Shown: positions 40,894 to 49,886 of the stretch, in pieces
Position numbering within the stretch: position 1 is the first letter of the stretch
Layout: each line of letters opens with the position of its first letter
Assembly (NCBI RefSeq): GCF_001955535.1
Contig: NZ_MPVN01000002.1
Location: 558,001-622,000 of the forward strand
Origin: Paenibacillus sp. FSL H7-0326
GTDB lineage: Bacteria; Bacillota; Bacilli; Paenibacillales; Paenibacillaceae
Direction: 5' to 3'
Length of the DNA: 64,000 bases
Program-made: the position numbers and the translations under genes
Notes under the pieces: model-generated
Databases searched by the model: none
Seen by the model: the letters and a program-made list of their open reading frames with translations, nothing else
Told to the model about the DNA's origin: nothing

Positions 40894-41826
40894 CTACTCG
40901 TTTTTTTGTGCAAAGGTTAAATCCCCTGTTACCTTTTGGTACCATGCCTCATAATGATGGATCGCAAGTCCTGCGAAGGAACGATGGGTCGTGCCCAGCT
41001 TGCCTGCAATTTCAATCTCCGATTCCATGTTCGTTACCGGCTTACGGAAAAAGGTTAAATGCTCGCCTTCGTCGGTATGGCCGAGCTCTGCGCCAATCCA
41101 CACCTTCTTATCTAGATCATCCGCCTCCGCAAGCTCCTCCTTGGACAGCTCATACATCTGCTCTCCGCTGTCCCTGTAAGCCATAATGGCGATGGCATCG
41201 AACCGGTCAATCACCCAGCGGCTGAACGTGCCGCTGCCATCAGGAGCTTCCCTGGAGTCAAGCCAGAACGGTACAGCAGCACTCATGTATAACCCGGCTT
41301 CTGCACCTTCCCGGCTCCATTCCTCCATGTTCTCGCTCCATTCGGCAATGACGGCTGCTTCCTCCCGTTCCCATCTTCTCAGCTGGTAGGGCTCAACATC
41401 GAATTGAACACCGTCGAACTTCTCTTCAGGGGCTGCATTCCCATTGTAGGTCTTCACCCATTCAATCCATGCCGTTCCTTCACTTCGCTTCTCCGCATAA
41501 GCCCAGTCTGCATGTCCGTTCAGCGCATGAACCGTAATATCAGCAGCATGCGCTGAACGGTTGAATGACCGATAAGCCTCATCACTTACTTCTTGCTGCG
41601 TCTGGAGGAAGACCGTGTCCACCTCCTGTTCTTTCAGGAATTGCACGATCTCCTCCGTATGCTGCTCAATAAGTGAGGCATCCCAGAGCCAGGTTGCTTT
41701 TTTCTCATCCATGACCGGTGACTTCAGCATGAAATACAGAATGAGTAAAACTACAACGATGACAATCATGAGGCTCCATTTTACCCATGCAGGATATGCA
41801 TTCCATGCTTTTCCTCCTCTAATCAT
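40894..41826 (-). CDS. Membrane-anchored glycoside-hydrolase-like protein
   Basis: A 310-residue protein with one N-terminal membrane anchor (SLMIVIVVVLLILYFML, about residues 18-34) and an external domain that looks like a TIM barrel: DTVFLQTQ, then FDGVQFDVEPY (about residues 138-148), which resembles the DGxxxDxE active site of GH18-type enzymes, then AIAIMAYRDSG and KVWIGAELG. I cannot name the family. It closes the polysaccharide operon, 8 nt after the dehydrogenase gene, and could trim or bind the polymer. The start lacks a clear ribosome binding site. Confidence 0.7.
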   Translation of the reverse strand: MIRGGKAWNAYPAWVKWSLMIVIVVVLLILYFMLKSPVMDEKKATWLWDASLIEQHTEEIVQFLKEQEVDTVFLQTQQEVSDEAYRSFNRSAHAADITVHALNGHADWAYAEKRSEGTAWIEWVKTYNGNAAPEEKFDGVQFDVEPYQLRRWEREEAAVIAEWSENMEEWSREGAEAGLYMSAAVPFWLDSREAPDGSGTFSRWVIDRFDAIAIMAYRDSGEQMYELSKEELAEADDLDKKVWIGAELGHTDEGEHLTFFRKPVTNMESEIEIAGKLGTTHRSFAGLAIHHYEAWYQKVTGDLTFAQKNE

Positions 41827-41834
41827 GGATGGTT

Positions 41835-43199
41835 TTATGCGAGTACCGCTTCTTCCTGCTGTGTCACCGGATGTTGTACGGAATGGCCAATTTTATAAAT
41901 GTGAGGCAGCGGATAATCCTTGAACGCATTACGAGTATCCAGTACCGGCACGCCAAGGGATGCAATAACGTCATATTCCAGATTCTTATGGTTCGTAATC
42001 AGCACGATGCAGTCGTATGATTTGAACTTCTCTGGATCGTATTTCACGCTGTATACGGTAGAACCATGCTTGTCACGGAATGTGTCTGCATACGGATCGT
42101 AGTACTCAACATTCGCTCCTGCTTCCTTGAACAGCTCGTACACTTCAAGTCCAGGTGATTCGCGTAGATCGGCAATATTCGGCTTATAAGCCATACCGAG
42201 CAGCAAGATATTTGATTTGCGGACCGACTTGGCATACTCGTTCAAGATCGTCGCTGTCTTGTTCGTTACATAGTAAGGCATATTATCATTTGTATTTTGA
42301 GCAAGCTCAATGAATTGACTATAGAATCGGAAGCCCTTCGCTTTCCAGGACAGGTACATCGGATCAAGCGGAATGCAGTGGCCACCGATTCCAGGACCCG
42401 GGTAGAATGGCATAAACCCAAACGGCTTCGTTGCAGCCGCATCAATGACTTCCCAAATGTCGATGCCCATGCGGTCACACATCATCGCCATCTCGTTTAC
42501 AAAAGCAATGTTTACACTGCGGAATGTATTTTCCAGCAGCTTGGACATTTCAGCTACCTTCGGATTGGAGACAGGAACTACGGTCTGTACATATTTGCTG
42601 TACAAGGCAACACCCAGCTTCAGACATTCCTCCGTTGTGCCGCCGATCACCTTAGGTGTGTTGAATGTCGTAAACCTTCCGTTGGACGGGTCGACGCGTT
42701 CCGGCGAGAAGCACAGGAAGTAGTCCTCACCTACTTTATGACCAATTGCCTCAAGCTCCTGCTCAATCAGCTCTTCGGTTGTACCTGGATAAGTTGTGCT
42801 CTCTAGTGTAATCAGCATGCCCTTCTTCATATGCTGCTTAATATTATCTACAACAGTCTCGATATAAGATGTATCCGGATCCTGATTCTCGCTAAGCGGC
42901 GTTGGGACACAAATGCTCAGTGCATCGATAACGCGAAGCATGCTGTAGTCTGTTGTTGGTTGAAAGCGTCCGCTTTGCATTACGGTCTTCAGATCCTCGG
43001 AAGTAATGTCATGGATGTAGGAATCCCCTTGATAAATTCGTTCCACTTTGGATGGGTCCAAATCAATACCGATAACGGTAAAACCCTGTTTTACCATTTC
43101 TACGGCCAGCGGCAGCCCAACATAACCTAATCCTACTACACCAAGCACCGCTTTCTTGTTCTCAATCGCATTCATTAAAGTATGGAATTGCTCTGTCAC
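41835..43199 (-). CDS. Nucleotide-sugar dehydrogenase (UDP-GlcNAc/UDP-glucose type)
   Basis: A 454-residue NAD-dependent enzyme that oxidises C6 of a UDP-sugar to the uronate. The Rossmann motif is LGVVGLGYVGLPLAVEM, the catalytic Cys lies in GPGIGGHCIPLDP (about residues 266-278), and SICVPTPL, ESTTYPGTTEE and NILLLGMAYKPNIADLRESP are present. The pattern is closest to the WbpA/WecC branch. The start is GTG, 9 nt after GGAGGG. It supplies an acidic sugar precursor for the operon's polymer. Confidence 0.92.
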   Translation of the reverse strand: MTEQFHTLMNAIENKKAVLGVVGLGYVGLPLAVEMVKQGFTVIGIDLDPSKVERIYQGDSYIHDITSEDLKTVMQSGRFQPTTDYSMLRVIDALSICVPTPLSENQDPDTSYIETVVDNIKQHMKKGMLITLESTTYPGTTEELIEQELEAIGHKVGEDYFLCFSPERVDPSNGRFTTFNTPKVIGGTTEECLKLGVALYSKYVQTVVPVSNPKVAEMSKLLENTFRSVNIAFVNEMAMMCDRMGIDIWEVIDAAATKPFGFMPFYPGPGIGGHCIPLDPMYLSWKAKGFRFYSQFIELAQNTNDNMPYYVTNKTATILNEYAKSVRKSNILLLGMAYKPNIADLRESPGLEVYELFKEAGANVEYYDPYADTFRDKHGSTVYSVKYDPEKFKSYDCIVLITNHKNLEYDVIASLGVPVLDTRNAFKDYPLPHIYKIGHSVQHPVTQQEEAVLA

Positions 43200-43256
43200 A
43201 GTACTTCACCCTCCAGATGGAATTTATAATCTATATGTTGAATCTGAGTTGCCTAA

Positions 43257-44078
43257 TTAAGAAACTGCATTACTTTGGAAGCAGCGGCGAATGCGCGCAT
43301 CCAGCTCAACCGGAGAGTACGGCTTGGTAACATAGTCGTCTACTCCTTTTTCGAAGCACTTGCTGATCGTGTCTTCAACCCGCTGATCTGTCAGCACGAT
43401 GACCTTAGGCTGTATCTGCAGCTCGAGGCTCTGAATCTGATGGATAAACGACAGTCCGCTTACGCCGTACAAATTAAGCTCGGTCAAGATCAAATCCGGG
43501 TTAATCTTCTTAGCTAGTTCTATAGCAGAGAGACCGTCGACCGCTTCAAAGGTTTCATAGCCTTGCATAGACAGTCGTATTCTCAAAAACTCGCGTGTCG
43601 TCTCGTCATAATCAACGATCAGAATTTTCCCCGGTGCTGTCATCGTCTCATTCTTGGTATACAGCTGAATGTCAGTGCTTTGACTAAGCTTCGCTGACTC
43701 TGCCATATTTTTGAGCATATGCCTGCTTGGGCTGCCCATCTCAGGGAAGCCGGCAATCGTCAGTCGCGGATCCGCCTCACCGAGACGCTCCAAGAGCTCC
43801 TGCTTGATGAGCAGTGCCTGGTAATGCGTAGCGTTCAGTGTCAAGCCAGGAAGAAACACAGCGATTGTGCTCGTCTTGCTGTCCTTCCATAGCTGAAATT
43901 CTGTTTCGCAAGTACGCTCTAGAGCTTCATTCACTTCAGCCTCCGGCTGCTGCTCCATATTCTTGCAATGTACAAACACGACACCACTGGGCCTGCTCCC
44001 CATTCCTTTTAGCTGCTCCTCTAGAATGTCGTACACATTCACCGTCATTTGACGCTCAAGCGTGACCGTATTTGCCAA
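43257..44078 (-). CDS. Degenerate response-regulator protein
   Basis: A 273-residue protein. Residues 150-268 form a receiver domain (KILIVDYDETTREFLRIRLS). The phosphoacceptor Asp is replaced by Glu200 (PDLILTELNLYG), and the second pocket acid is Tyr157. Thr230 and Lys252 are kept. The N-terminal 140 residues (SGVVFVHCKN, STIAVFLPGLTLN, QELLERLGEADPRLTIAGFP) look like a degenerate GGDEF-type fold with no GGDEF motif. It is probably a phosphorylation-independent adaptor for the synthase. The start is TTG, 7 nt after GGGAGG. Confidence 0.8.
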   Translation of the reverse strand: MANTVTLERQMTVNVYDILEEQLKGMGSRPSGVVFVHCKNMEQQPEAEVNEALERTCETEFQLWKDSKTSTIAVFLPGLTLNATHYQALLIKQELLERLGEADPRLTIAGFPEMGSPSRHMLKNMAESAKLSQSTDIQLYTKNETMTAPGKILIVDYDETTREFLRIRLSMQGYETFEAVDGLSAIELAKKINPDLILTELNLYGVSGLSFIHQIQSLELQIQPKVIVLTDQRVEDTISKCFEKGVDDYVTKPYSPVELDARIRRCFQSNAVS

Positions 44079-44115
44079 AGTTATTCCTCCCTTTCATCTG
44101 TTAATACTGAGATAT

Positions 44116-45555
44116 TCACGCGGCCTCTTCCACTTTCGGCTCTTCCCAGCTCTGTCTTGTCATCGCGCCCCAGGAGTTGTTGTTCTGCATATATTGGATA
44201 TGCCCTTGTACTCTCCACAGCACGCCAAGCTGGTGATATCCTACGAATTTCAAGGCCGAGAAGGTTAACATTTTTACAAGATCAGCTGGCTTCGGATAAC
44301 GGCGGAAAGCAATCTCCTCTAGGATCAGCGCAGCTACACTGAGAAGATATCCGCTAAGGAAGTTCAGCAGCCCGAAGATAACAAGTACAGGCCAAGCTGT
44401 CATATCCAAGGCTACATAACCCGCTAGAGCAAGCAGCCCTGTAATACGGAAATAAGGATTCAACGCTTCAAAAAATATGTTATATGGCATCGTCAGCAGA
44501 CCCATGGTCTTATACTTTGGTCTAAACATCATATTGCCGTTCTCGATCATATTTTTTAAATTACCGCGGCCCCAGCGCTTGCGCTGGTTGGAAATGATCT
44601 TGTACGTGTCAGGTGCTTGAGTCCAGCATACCGCTTCAGGGCAAAAAGCAACCCGATATTTAATCTTGTTCTCCAGCATATAGCGATGAAGCTTGATAAT
44701 AATGTTCATGTCTTCCCCAGGATAACCCCCGCGGTACCCGCCGACAGCGATAACCGCCTCTTTGCTGAATAAACCGAAGGCTCCCGATACGATAATGAGT
44801 CCGTTTAACTGACTCCAGCCAATCCGTCCTCCAAGAAAAGCTTTTAAATACTCAATCGATTGAAACATCGGCCACATCTTCCTAGGCAGTGACACTTCCT
44901 TGACTGCACCGTTCTCGATCTTGCAGCCGTTTGCGATTCTTACATCACCGCCAATGGCCACAGTTTCTTCGGGATTCTCCAGGTACATGCGAGCCATACG
45001 AATCAGTGCATCCTTCTCCAGCAGGGAGTCTGCATCAATGGAAGAGATCAGCGGATAATGCGAGAAGTTAATACCGGCATTAAGCGAATCCGCTTTGCCT
45101 CCGTTCTCTTTATCAATCAGATACAGGAACGGATATTCCGGATTGTGATATACCCCGCGGACAGGCTCGACATTAATGGTGCCGCGGAAGCTTGGATTTT
45201 TAATTTCTGTAAGACCAAATTCTTTGACAAGCACCTGAACGGTTCTGTCGCTCGATCCATCGTTGATGACGATAACTTCATAAGTCGGATAATTTAAGGT
45301 CATCAAGCATTTTACATTCTCGATAATGGTCAGCTCTTCATTGTAAGCCGGCACCAGCAGCGATACCGGAGGCACCACGTCTGATCCTGCAAGGCTCTTA
45401 AAGCTTGAAAACTCGGACCTGCGCCGGATAGACCATATATCCTTGTATGAGAAACAAAGAATACCAAAATACAAGACAGTAACAAACACGACGTAATATA
45501 TAATGATTGTGCCGTAACCCAGCAAAATATCTCTAAGCAGTGAAATCTCCTCCAA
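44116..45555 (-). CDS. Processive family 2 glycosyltransferase, membrane-bound
   Basis: A 479-residue polysaccharide synthase like PgaC, BcsA or hyaluronan synthase. One N-terminal membrane segment is followed by the GT2 domain: VPAYNEE, VINDGSSDRT, SIDADSLLEKDAL, PGEDMNIII and the processivity motif QRKRWGRGN (about residues 343-351). Three to four membrane segments form the translocation pore. There is no PilZ domain or PilZ-like motif. The TTG at 45555 overlaps the HEAT gene; GGAGGAG lies just inside it, so a start at CTG 45540 or TTG 45525 is also possible. Confidence 0.88.
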   Translation of the reverse strand: MEEISLLRDILLGYGTIIIYYVVFVTVLYFGILCFSYKDIWSIRRRSEFSSFKSLAGSDVVPPVSLLVPAYNEELTIIENVKCLMTLNYPTYEVIVINDGSSDRTVQVLVKEFGLTEIKNPSFRGTINVEPVRGVYHNPEYPFLYLIDKENGGKADSLNAGINFSHYPLISSIDADSLLEKDALIRMARMYLENPEETVAIGGDVRIANGCKIENGAVKEVSLPRKMWPMFQSIEYLKAFLGGRIGWSQLNGLIIVSGAFGLFSKEAVIAVGGYRGGYPGEDMNIIIKLHRYMLENKIKYRVAFCPEAVCWTQAPDTYKIISNQRKRWGRGNLKNMIENGNMMFRPKYKTMGLLTMPYNIFFEALNPYFRITGLLALAGYVALDMTAWPVLVIFGLLNFLSGYLLSVAALILEEIAFRRYPKPADLVKMLTFSALKFVGYHQLGVLWRVQGHIQYMQNNNSWGAMTRQSWEEPKVEEAA

Positions 45556-46729
45556 TCACGCCGGACATCCGGTTTGCATTTGCTTGCGGCGCGGTGCCGA
45601 AGTAACGATTGTAGATCAGCCTTTTCTTGTTGAAGGTCATCATCTTCTCGATCTCTTCATGCTCATTCGCCGCTTCTATGGCACGTTCTGCATATTCCAG
45701 TGCCGTCTCCTTGGCGACTCCAGTTCCCTTCAAGGCTGTCTCACACAGCGCCTCGAAGCCTTCCTCACCAAGCTGCATCAGGCTGTTTGCACTGTTATGT
45801 CTAACGAGCCAGTCCTCATCTCCAAGTGCATTTTTGAGGAGAGGAATGCTGCCGGCTTGATGGCCTGCCCCTAACGTCTTGGCCATTTCGGCTCTTACTT
45901 CTGCCACAGGATCTCCCATCCACTCTACGATATTCCGTTCCTTAAGCACGGGATTCGTACTGAGGTACAGCTTAACCGCTTCAGAACGGATATGCAGATC
46001 CTTGGAGCCAAACAGCTGTGTTACTGCCGGCATCACTTCCGGAATGGCATGTCCAGACATTGCGACAATACCAACTTTGACGAAATCCGAATCGTCAGAT
46101 TCCAGTAATTCATATAACAGCTTGCTTGATTCAAGACTTGTCTCCATCAGAATATCTGCGGCCATGCGATGTACAGGCTTGCCTTTACTGAGCAGAGAAC
46201 CCAGCATTTCCTTCAGCTGCGCCGGACGCTCTGCACATCTTGCTGCCGCCCGGGCGTAGATAATAGCGTAGTTGACTTTCTTCTCTTCTTTTAACAGCTC
46301 TAGAATCGGCTCTGCCGCTTCGGTGCTTCGCATACCGCCCAGCCGGTAAGCAGCCTGTATAGCCGTACCTGTCCAAGAGCTGTTCAGCAGCTTCAATTGC
46401 TCATCTACGAAGCCGGTCTCCCGCGTAAGATCACGCAGCTTGTCTGCATGCTCTCCCTTCAGCTGGTCGATCCATGCAATACACTTGTCCATAATGACTT
46501 CCCTCTCAAGCTTGGTAAGCTTGCCAATCGGAAGCCGGATGGGTTCGCTGCCTGTCAGATTAGCTTGAACGTATACGAAGTAATCCTGATGCTTCTTTGC
46601 GTACAGTTCTTTTTTTCTAAGCTTTGAATTGTGTGAATTTTTTAACGCGAATAAAATGATGATACCTGCCACGATCAGTCCTGCGCACAGGTACAAGAAC
46701 GCGTACGCTAGGGCTATGTTTGAAAACAT
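45533..46729 (-). CDS. Membrane-anchored HEAT-repeat protein
   Basis: A 398-residue protein with one N-terminal membrane segment (AFLYLCAGLIVAGIIILFAL), a cytoplasmic linker, then about six HEAT-like helical repeats (AAEPILELLKEEKKVNYAII, DFVKVGIVAMSGHAIPEVMP, SIPLLKNALGDEDWLVRHNS). HEAT repeats mediate protein contacts. Its 3' end overlaps the GT2 gene, so the two are translationally coupled; it is probably a scaffold of the synthase. I chose ATG 46729, 10 nt after AAAGGAGG. Confidence 0.85.
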   Translation of the reverse strand: MFSNIALAYAFLYLCAGLIVAGIIILFALKNSHNSKLRKKELYAKKHQDYFVYVQANLTGSEPIRLPIGKLTKLEREVIMDKCIAWIDQLKGEHADKLRDLTRETGFVDEQLKLLNSSWTGTAIQAAYRLGGMRSTEAAEPILELLKEEKKVNYAIIYARAAARCAERPAQLKEMLGSLLSKGKPVHRMAADILMETSLESSKLLYELLESDDSDFVKVGIVAMSGHAIPEVMPAVTQLFGSKDLHIRSEAVKLYLSTNPVLKERNIVEWMGDPVAEVRAEMAKTLGAGHQAGSIPLLKNALGDEDWLVRHNSANSLMQLGEEGFEALCETALKGTGVAKETALEYAERAIEAANEHEEIEKMMTFNKKRLIYNRYFGTAPQANANRMSGVIGGDFTA

Positions 46730-46745
46730 GAGTATGTGTCCTCCT

Positions 46746-48968
46746 TTATCGTTCCTGCTCCGTAATATCCATGAATGCCTTCTGCATCGAGTAGTAGCTC
46801 TCTTTGAGGCGCTCACTGTACTGGACAGCTTCCCACGAATTCCATGTGTATGGAGTCATCGTCGTCAGATCAAGACTCTCCTCTGAGCCTCCCGGCCAGG
46901 ATACTGCCCCTGTCTCTCTCTCTGTAAGCCAAGGGATAAATCTTATTCCTTCTGTAGTAACGGTCTTGAAGGCGCGCTCCTCGCCTACCGGACTGTAATC
47001 AATCACCTGATGCGAGCTCGGATCACCAAACCCAAGCAGCATCCACGGAATGCGCAGTTCAATTTCTCGGCCTTCATACTGCCACAATGTAAGTGAATCA
47101 AAGTCCTCGGACGCAGGGTCCGAGCTTCCTCTATTCAGTTTACCTATCACTTCATCCATGTAAGGATGAGCAAATTTGGTATCCGGCGGTGACATCATCA
47201 GACTGATGGCTAGTTTCCATGGTACAAAGGAAGGCGTGTCCGCCGGCTGTTCCTCAAGCATCCAATATCCTTCAGGCCCGTACATCCGCTGATTGAAATC
47301 ATAGCTTTTCGCGATGTTAACCGCTGATTCCTCATCCTTGCCAACAGTAATGACCGTTTCTAGATCTCCGCCTTCCATCTTTTTGCCAGGCAGCTCCTCA
47401 GCAGGCTGATTACCTCCTGCTAATGTGTCTGTTCCAATGCTGAGCTTTGTCTTATCCGGATCAAAAGCCTCATCCAGCGTAATTCCGATATATACGTAAG
47501 CTTCATCATGAGTCATCTTCATGCTTTCGATGCCCTCAACCTTTCCCTGCCACTGCTTGACCTCTCCTTCGGCAAGTGAGCTCCAATCGTCGAGGCTTCC
47601 ATCCATAATCAGCTGATTCTGCTTCCCGGCTTCCATTGCGAGTACGCCAAACATCTTCTCGTTTGTCAGCACGTTCAGCCAGAACGATCTTCGATCTGCA
47701 GGAATTTCAAGCGGCATCGTATTCCACGTTTTCTTAAACCATTCATCCTGCCACATGAAGAGGATCGCTCCTGCATATCCTTCGTCATATATGTCCTTGG
47801 TAAGGGATACATTGATCTCGCCCTGCTCCTGCTCATTGTGTCCTCCCTGATCCTTTCCGCCTAATCCATAGTGGGATATCCCCAAGGAAGCCGGAACACC
47901 GTATTCTGTAATCATTACAGGCATATCGGTATACTCGGATTTAAGCTTTTGCAAGTAGGCTTTGTAGGTGTTGTACTCCCCATTGTCATCCTTAATGGTC
48001 TGAAGTGTTTCATCGGTACGGAAGAAATCAGGGTAGTACGGATACACATGGTATGCTGCAAAATATCCACCCTGCCAATCCAGCGGCTCAATGTGTCTGG
48101 CATCCACACTAACCAGATCCTCTTCGAACAGCGGCTCACCTGGATGAGAAAGCACGTCGGTTGTCACCCAGTTCGTAAAGGTCATCGGATGCTCCCAGCC
48201 ATATTGCTGCTCTTCGCTCGCTACATGATCAAGCAGCTCCGCAAGCCAGTTCTCAAACGGCGTTGCATCCTCTGTACCGGCAAAATAATTCCCGACATAA
48301 CGAGGATGATCCTTATACTGCTTATTGGTGTTATCCACCATATGCGGGTCCCACTCGGTGCCTAAATGCCATGCCATCAAATATTGTCCGGCATTGGCCG
48401 TATACTTTCCGCTCGACTCTCCTTGTACTGGAGGGATATCCGCATCACCGTATACTGCTGCAACGGCCTTCTCAATCTCTGACTTGAACTTCTCCTGAAT
48501 GCCTTCCGCAAATGCATCCTGCTGCTCGATAAGCTGTTCCTCAGGTGACCAAATGCCTTGGATGAAATATAGCGGATGCTCTTTCCCCCTGTTGTATTCA
48601 ACAAGTGCGGAATAAAATACAGGCTGATGAACGGTATACACACGAATGACGTTTGCACCCATTTCCTCAATCTGTTCGAACCACTTTAAGTAGTCCTCTT
48701 TGTCCAGCGGAAATTCCCCCGGATAGTACCCCGGCTTGGTAGAGCCCAAATTAACTCCCTTGACGAACATCTCCTCCCATACGCCCTCTTGGGTGTACTG
48801 CAGGAAACGATCGCCCTCCGTCCGGAATTTCATTCTCGTCCCATCTTCAGCAGCATAGGTGAGCTGAGCTGGTTTAAGCAGAAAATAGCCAAGCCCTCCT
48901 CCCCCGCCGATTAGCAGGACGCCTGCCAAAATCCATAGGGCAAGACGTTTTCTTTTTCGTTTGCTCAT
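46746..48968 (-). CDS. Large membrane-anchored glycoside-hydrolase-like protein
   Basis: A 740-residue protein with a basic start, one membrane anchor (LALWILAGVLLIGGGGGLGY) and a large external part. Residues 60-460 look like a GH2/GH5-type TIM barrel: MFVKGVNLGSTKPGYYPG, GANVIRVYTVHQP, DWQGGYFAAYHVYPYYPDFF, and MITEYGVPASLG, whose Glu would be the nucleophile. The C-terminal 250 residues resemble a CBM9-like sugar-binding domain (LDDWSSLAEGEVKQW, AYVYIGITLD). First gene of the operon; no clear ribosome binding site. It could modify or release the polymer. Confidence 0.75.
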   Translation of the reverse strand: MSKRKRKRLALWILAGVLLIGGGGGLGYFLLKPAQLTYAAEDGTRMKFRTEGDRFLQYTQEGVWEEMFVKGVNLGSTKPGYYPGEFPLDKEDYLKWFEQIEEMGANVIRVYTVHQPVFYSALVEYNRGKEHPLYFIQGIWSPEEQLIEQQDAFAEGIQEKFKSEIEKAVAAVYGDADIPPVQGESSGKYTANAGQYLMAWHLGTEWDPHMVDNTNKQYKDHPRYVGNYFAGTEDATPFENWLAELLDHVASEEQQYGWEHPMTFTNWVTTDVLSHPGEPLFEEDLVSVDARHIEPLDWQGGYFAAYHVYPYYPDFFRTDETLQTIKDDNGEYNTYKAYLQKLKSEYTDMPVMITEYGVPASLGISHYGLGGKDQGGHNEQEQGEINVSLTKDIYDEGYAGAILFMWQDEWFKKTWNTMPLEIPADRRSFWLNVLTNEKMFGVLAMEAGKQNQLIMDGSLDDWSSLAEGEVKQWQGKVEGIESMKMTHDEAYVYIGITLDEAFDPDKTKLSIGTDTLAGGNQPAEELPGKKMEGGDLETVITVGKDEESAVNIAKSYDFNQRMYGPEGYWMLEEQPADTPSFVPWKLAISLMMSPPDTKFAHPYMDEVIGKLNRGSSDPASEDFDSLTLWQYEGREIELRIPWMLLGFGDPSSHQVIDYSPVGEERAFKTVTTEGIRFIPWLTERETGAVSWPGGSEESLDLTTMTPYTWNSWEAVQYSERLKESYYSMQKAFMDITEQER

Positions 48969-49797
48969 GGCTTTTGTTTCGCTCCATCTCTCTAAAATGT
49001 TGATTTCTCCGTATCAAAACATGAATCTCATGCTGATCGTTCAACTGCCTTAAAATTTTTTGCTTACTTTTTAAGATAAGCGCTCGAATGCGTTTCTCTT
49101 AAATCCAGCCCGTGACACCTGCACGGTTCATAAATAACTATATCGTCATGGTTTCACTTTTGTAACTAGGCTAATGGAAGGAAAGATGGAGATGGATACT
49201 ATTGCCCATTTTGCTTGCTGTCTGTCTAAGACCTTGCCTTTTCCTCCTTGTACTTCCCTCTCTACCTGCACCCCAGCCTATGTCCCAGCCTATTTATGAG
49301 CCCTGCCCCTTTACTGTCCCCAGTGAAGAATCCTCTGAACGCCTGTGGTTATTACGCCGATCGGCTCCATCTCACTACTGCAAAAGAGTAATTTCAGGAA
49401 TCGATTTGCGCTGTCCTCCTATAGTTTAACGCATATCCCTACCCAAAGTTACTTATGTTTTTACATTTTTACCCATAGTTATTACAAAATTGATACAATA
49501 GTCCGATAAAAAAATAGCGAAAAAGCTTGATATAACAGCATTTTCGATTTTTTTCGTTTTTAGCAAAAAAGGACGTGAGTCCTGTATAGGCCTGAGTCGC
49601 ATTTAATATTAATTTACATTCCCATTTTTGTATGCCTTTTCATAACTCAAAGGTCTCAAACAACTGACATGATATGTAAAAATCCAAGTCTATTTTCCTA
49701 ATTCGCTGTTCTTTTTGACAAACTTTTGAACTTTCATACCTTTTCAAAAAAATTCCGGTTGCTGTATGTATATTTCTCCGTTATCCTAATAAAATAA
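48969..49797. other. Long intergenic region upstream of the polysaccharide operon
   Basis: About 830 bp with no convincing gene. Visible items: a GGAC-TCAC-GTCC hairpin followed by six T on the minus strand (about 49568-49585), a doubled CCCAGCCTAT around 49270-49290, an AT-rich block (49440-49560) and a CCGTG/CACGG dyad near 49115-49130. The operon promoter must lie here; if it is in the AT-rich block, the leader would be more than 400 nt. Short ORFs at 49202 and 49185 have an odd Cys/Pro-rich composition and are not supported. Confidence 0.4.
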
Positions 49798-49809
49798 GAA
49801 CATGTGTTC
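49798..49809. promoter_or_regulatory. LexA (SOS) box
   Basis: GAAC-ATGT-GTTC is a perfect match to the Bacillus-type LexA/DinR core GAACN4GTTC. It lies 78 nt before the Y-family polymerase start, next to a TAAAAT that may be its -10 box. Confidence 0.85.
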
Positions 49810-49886
49810 CGTTTAATCTCAACTCTGCAATAACCGTGACGTTCCTTAATTCAATTTAATCCAAAATGGAGGGGAGGCGTGGCGTT

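Noticed and set aside
49202..49429. 75-codon ORF before the polymerase gene
   Set aside because: TTG start without ribosome binding site and a Pro/Cys/Leu-rich composition unlike a real protein.
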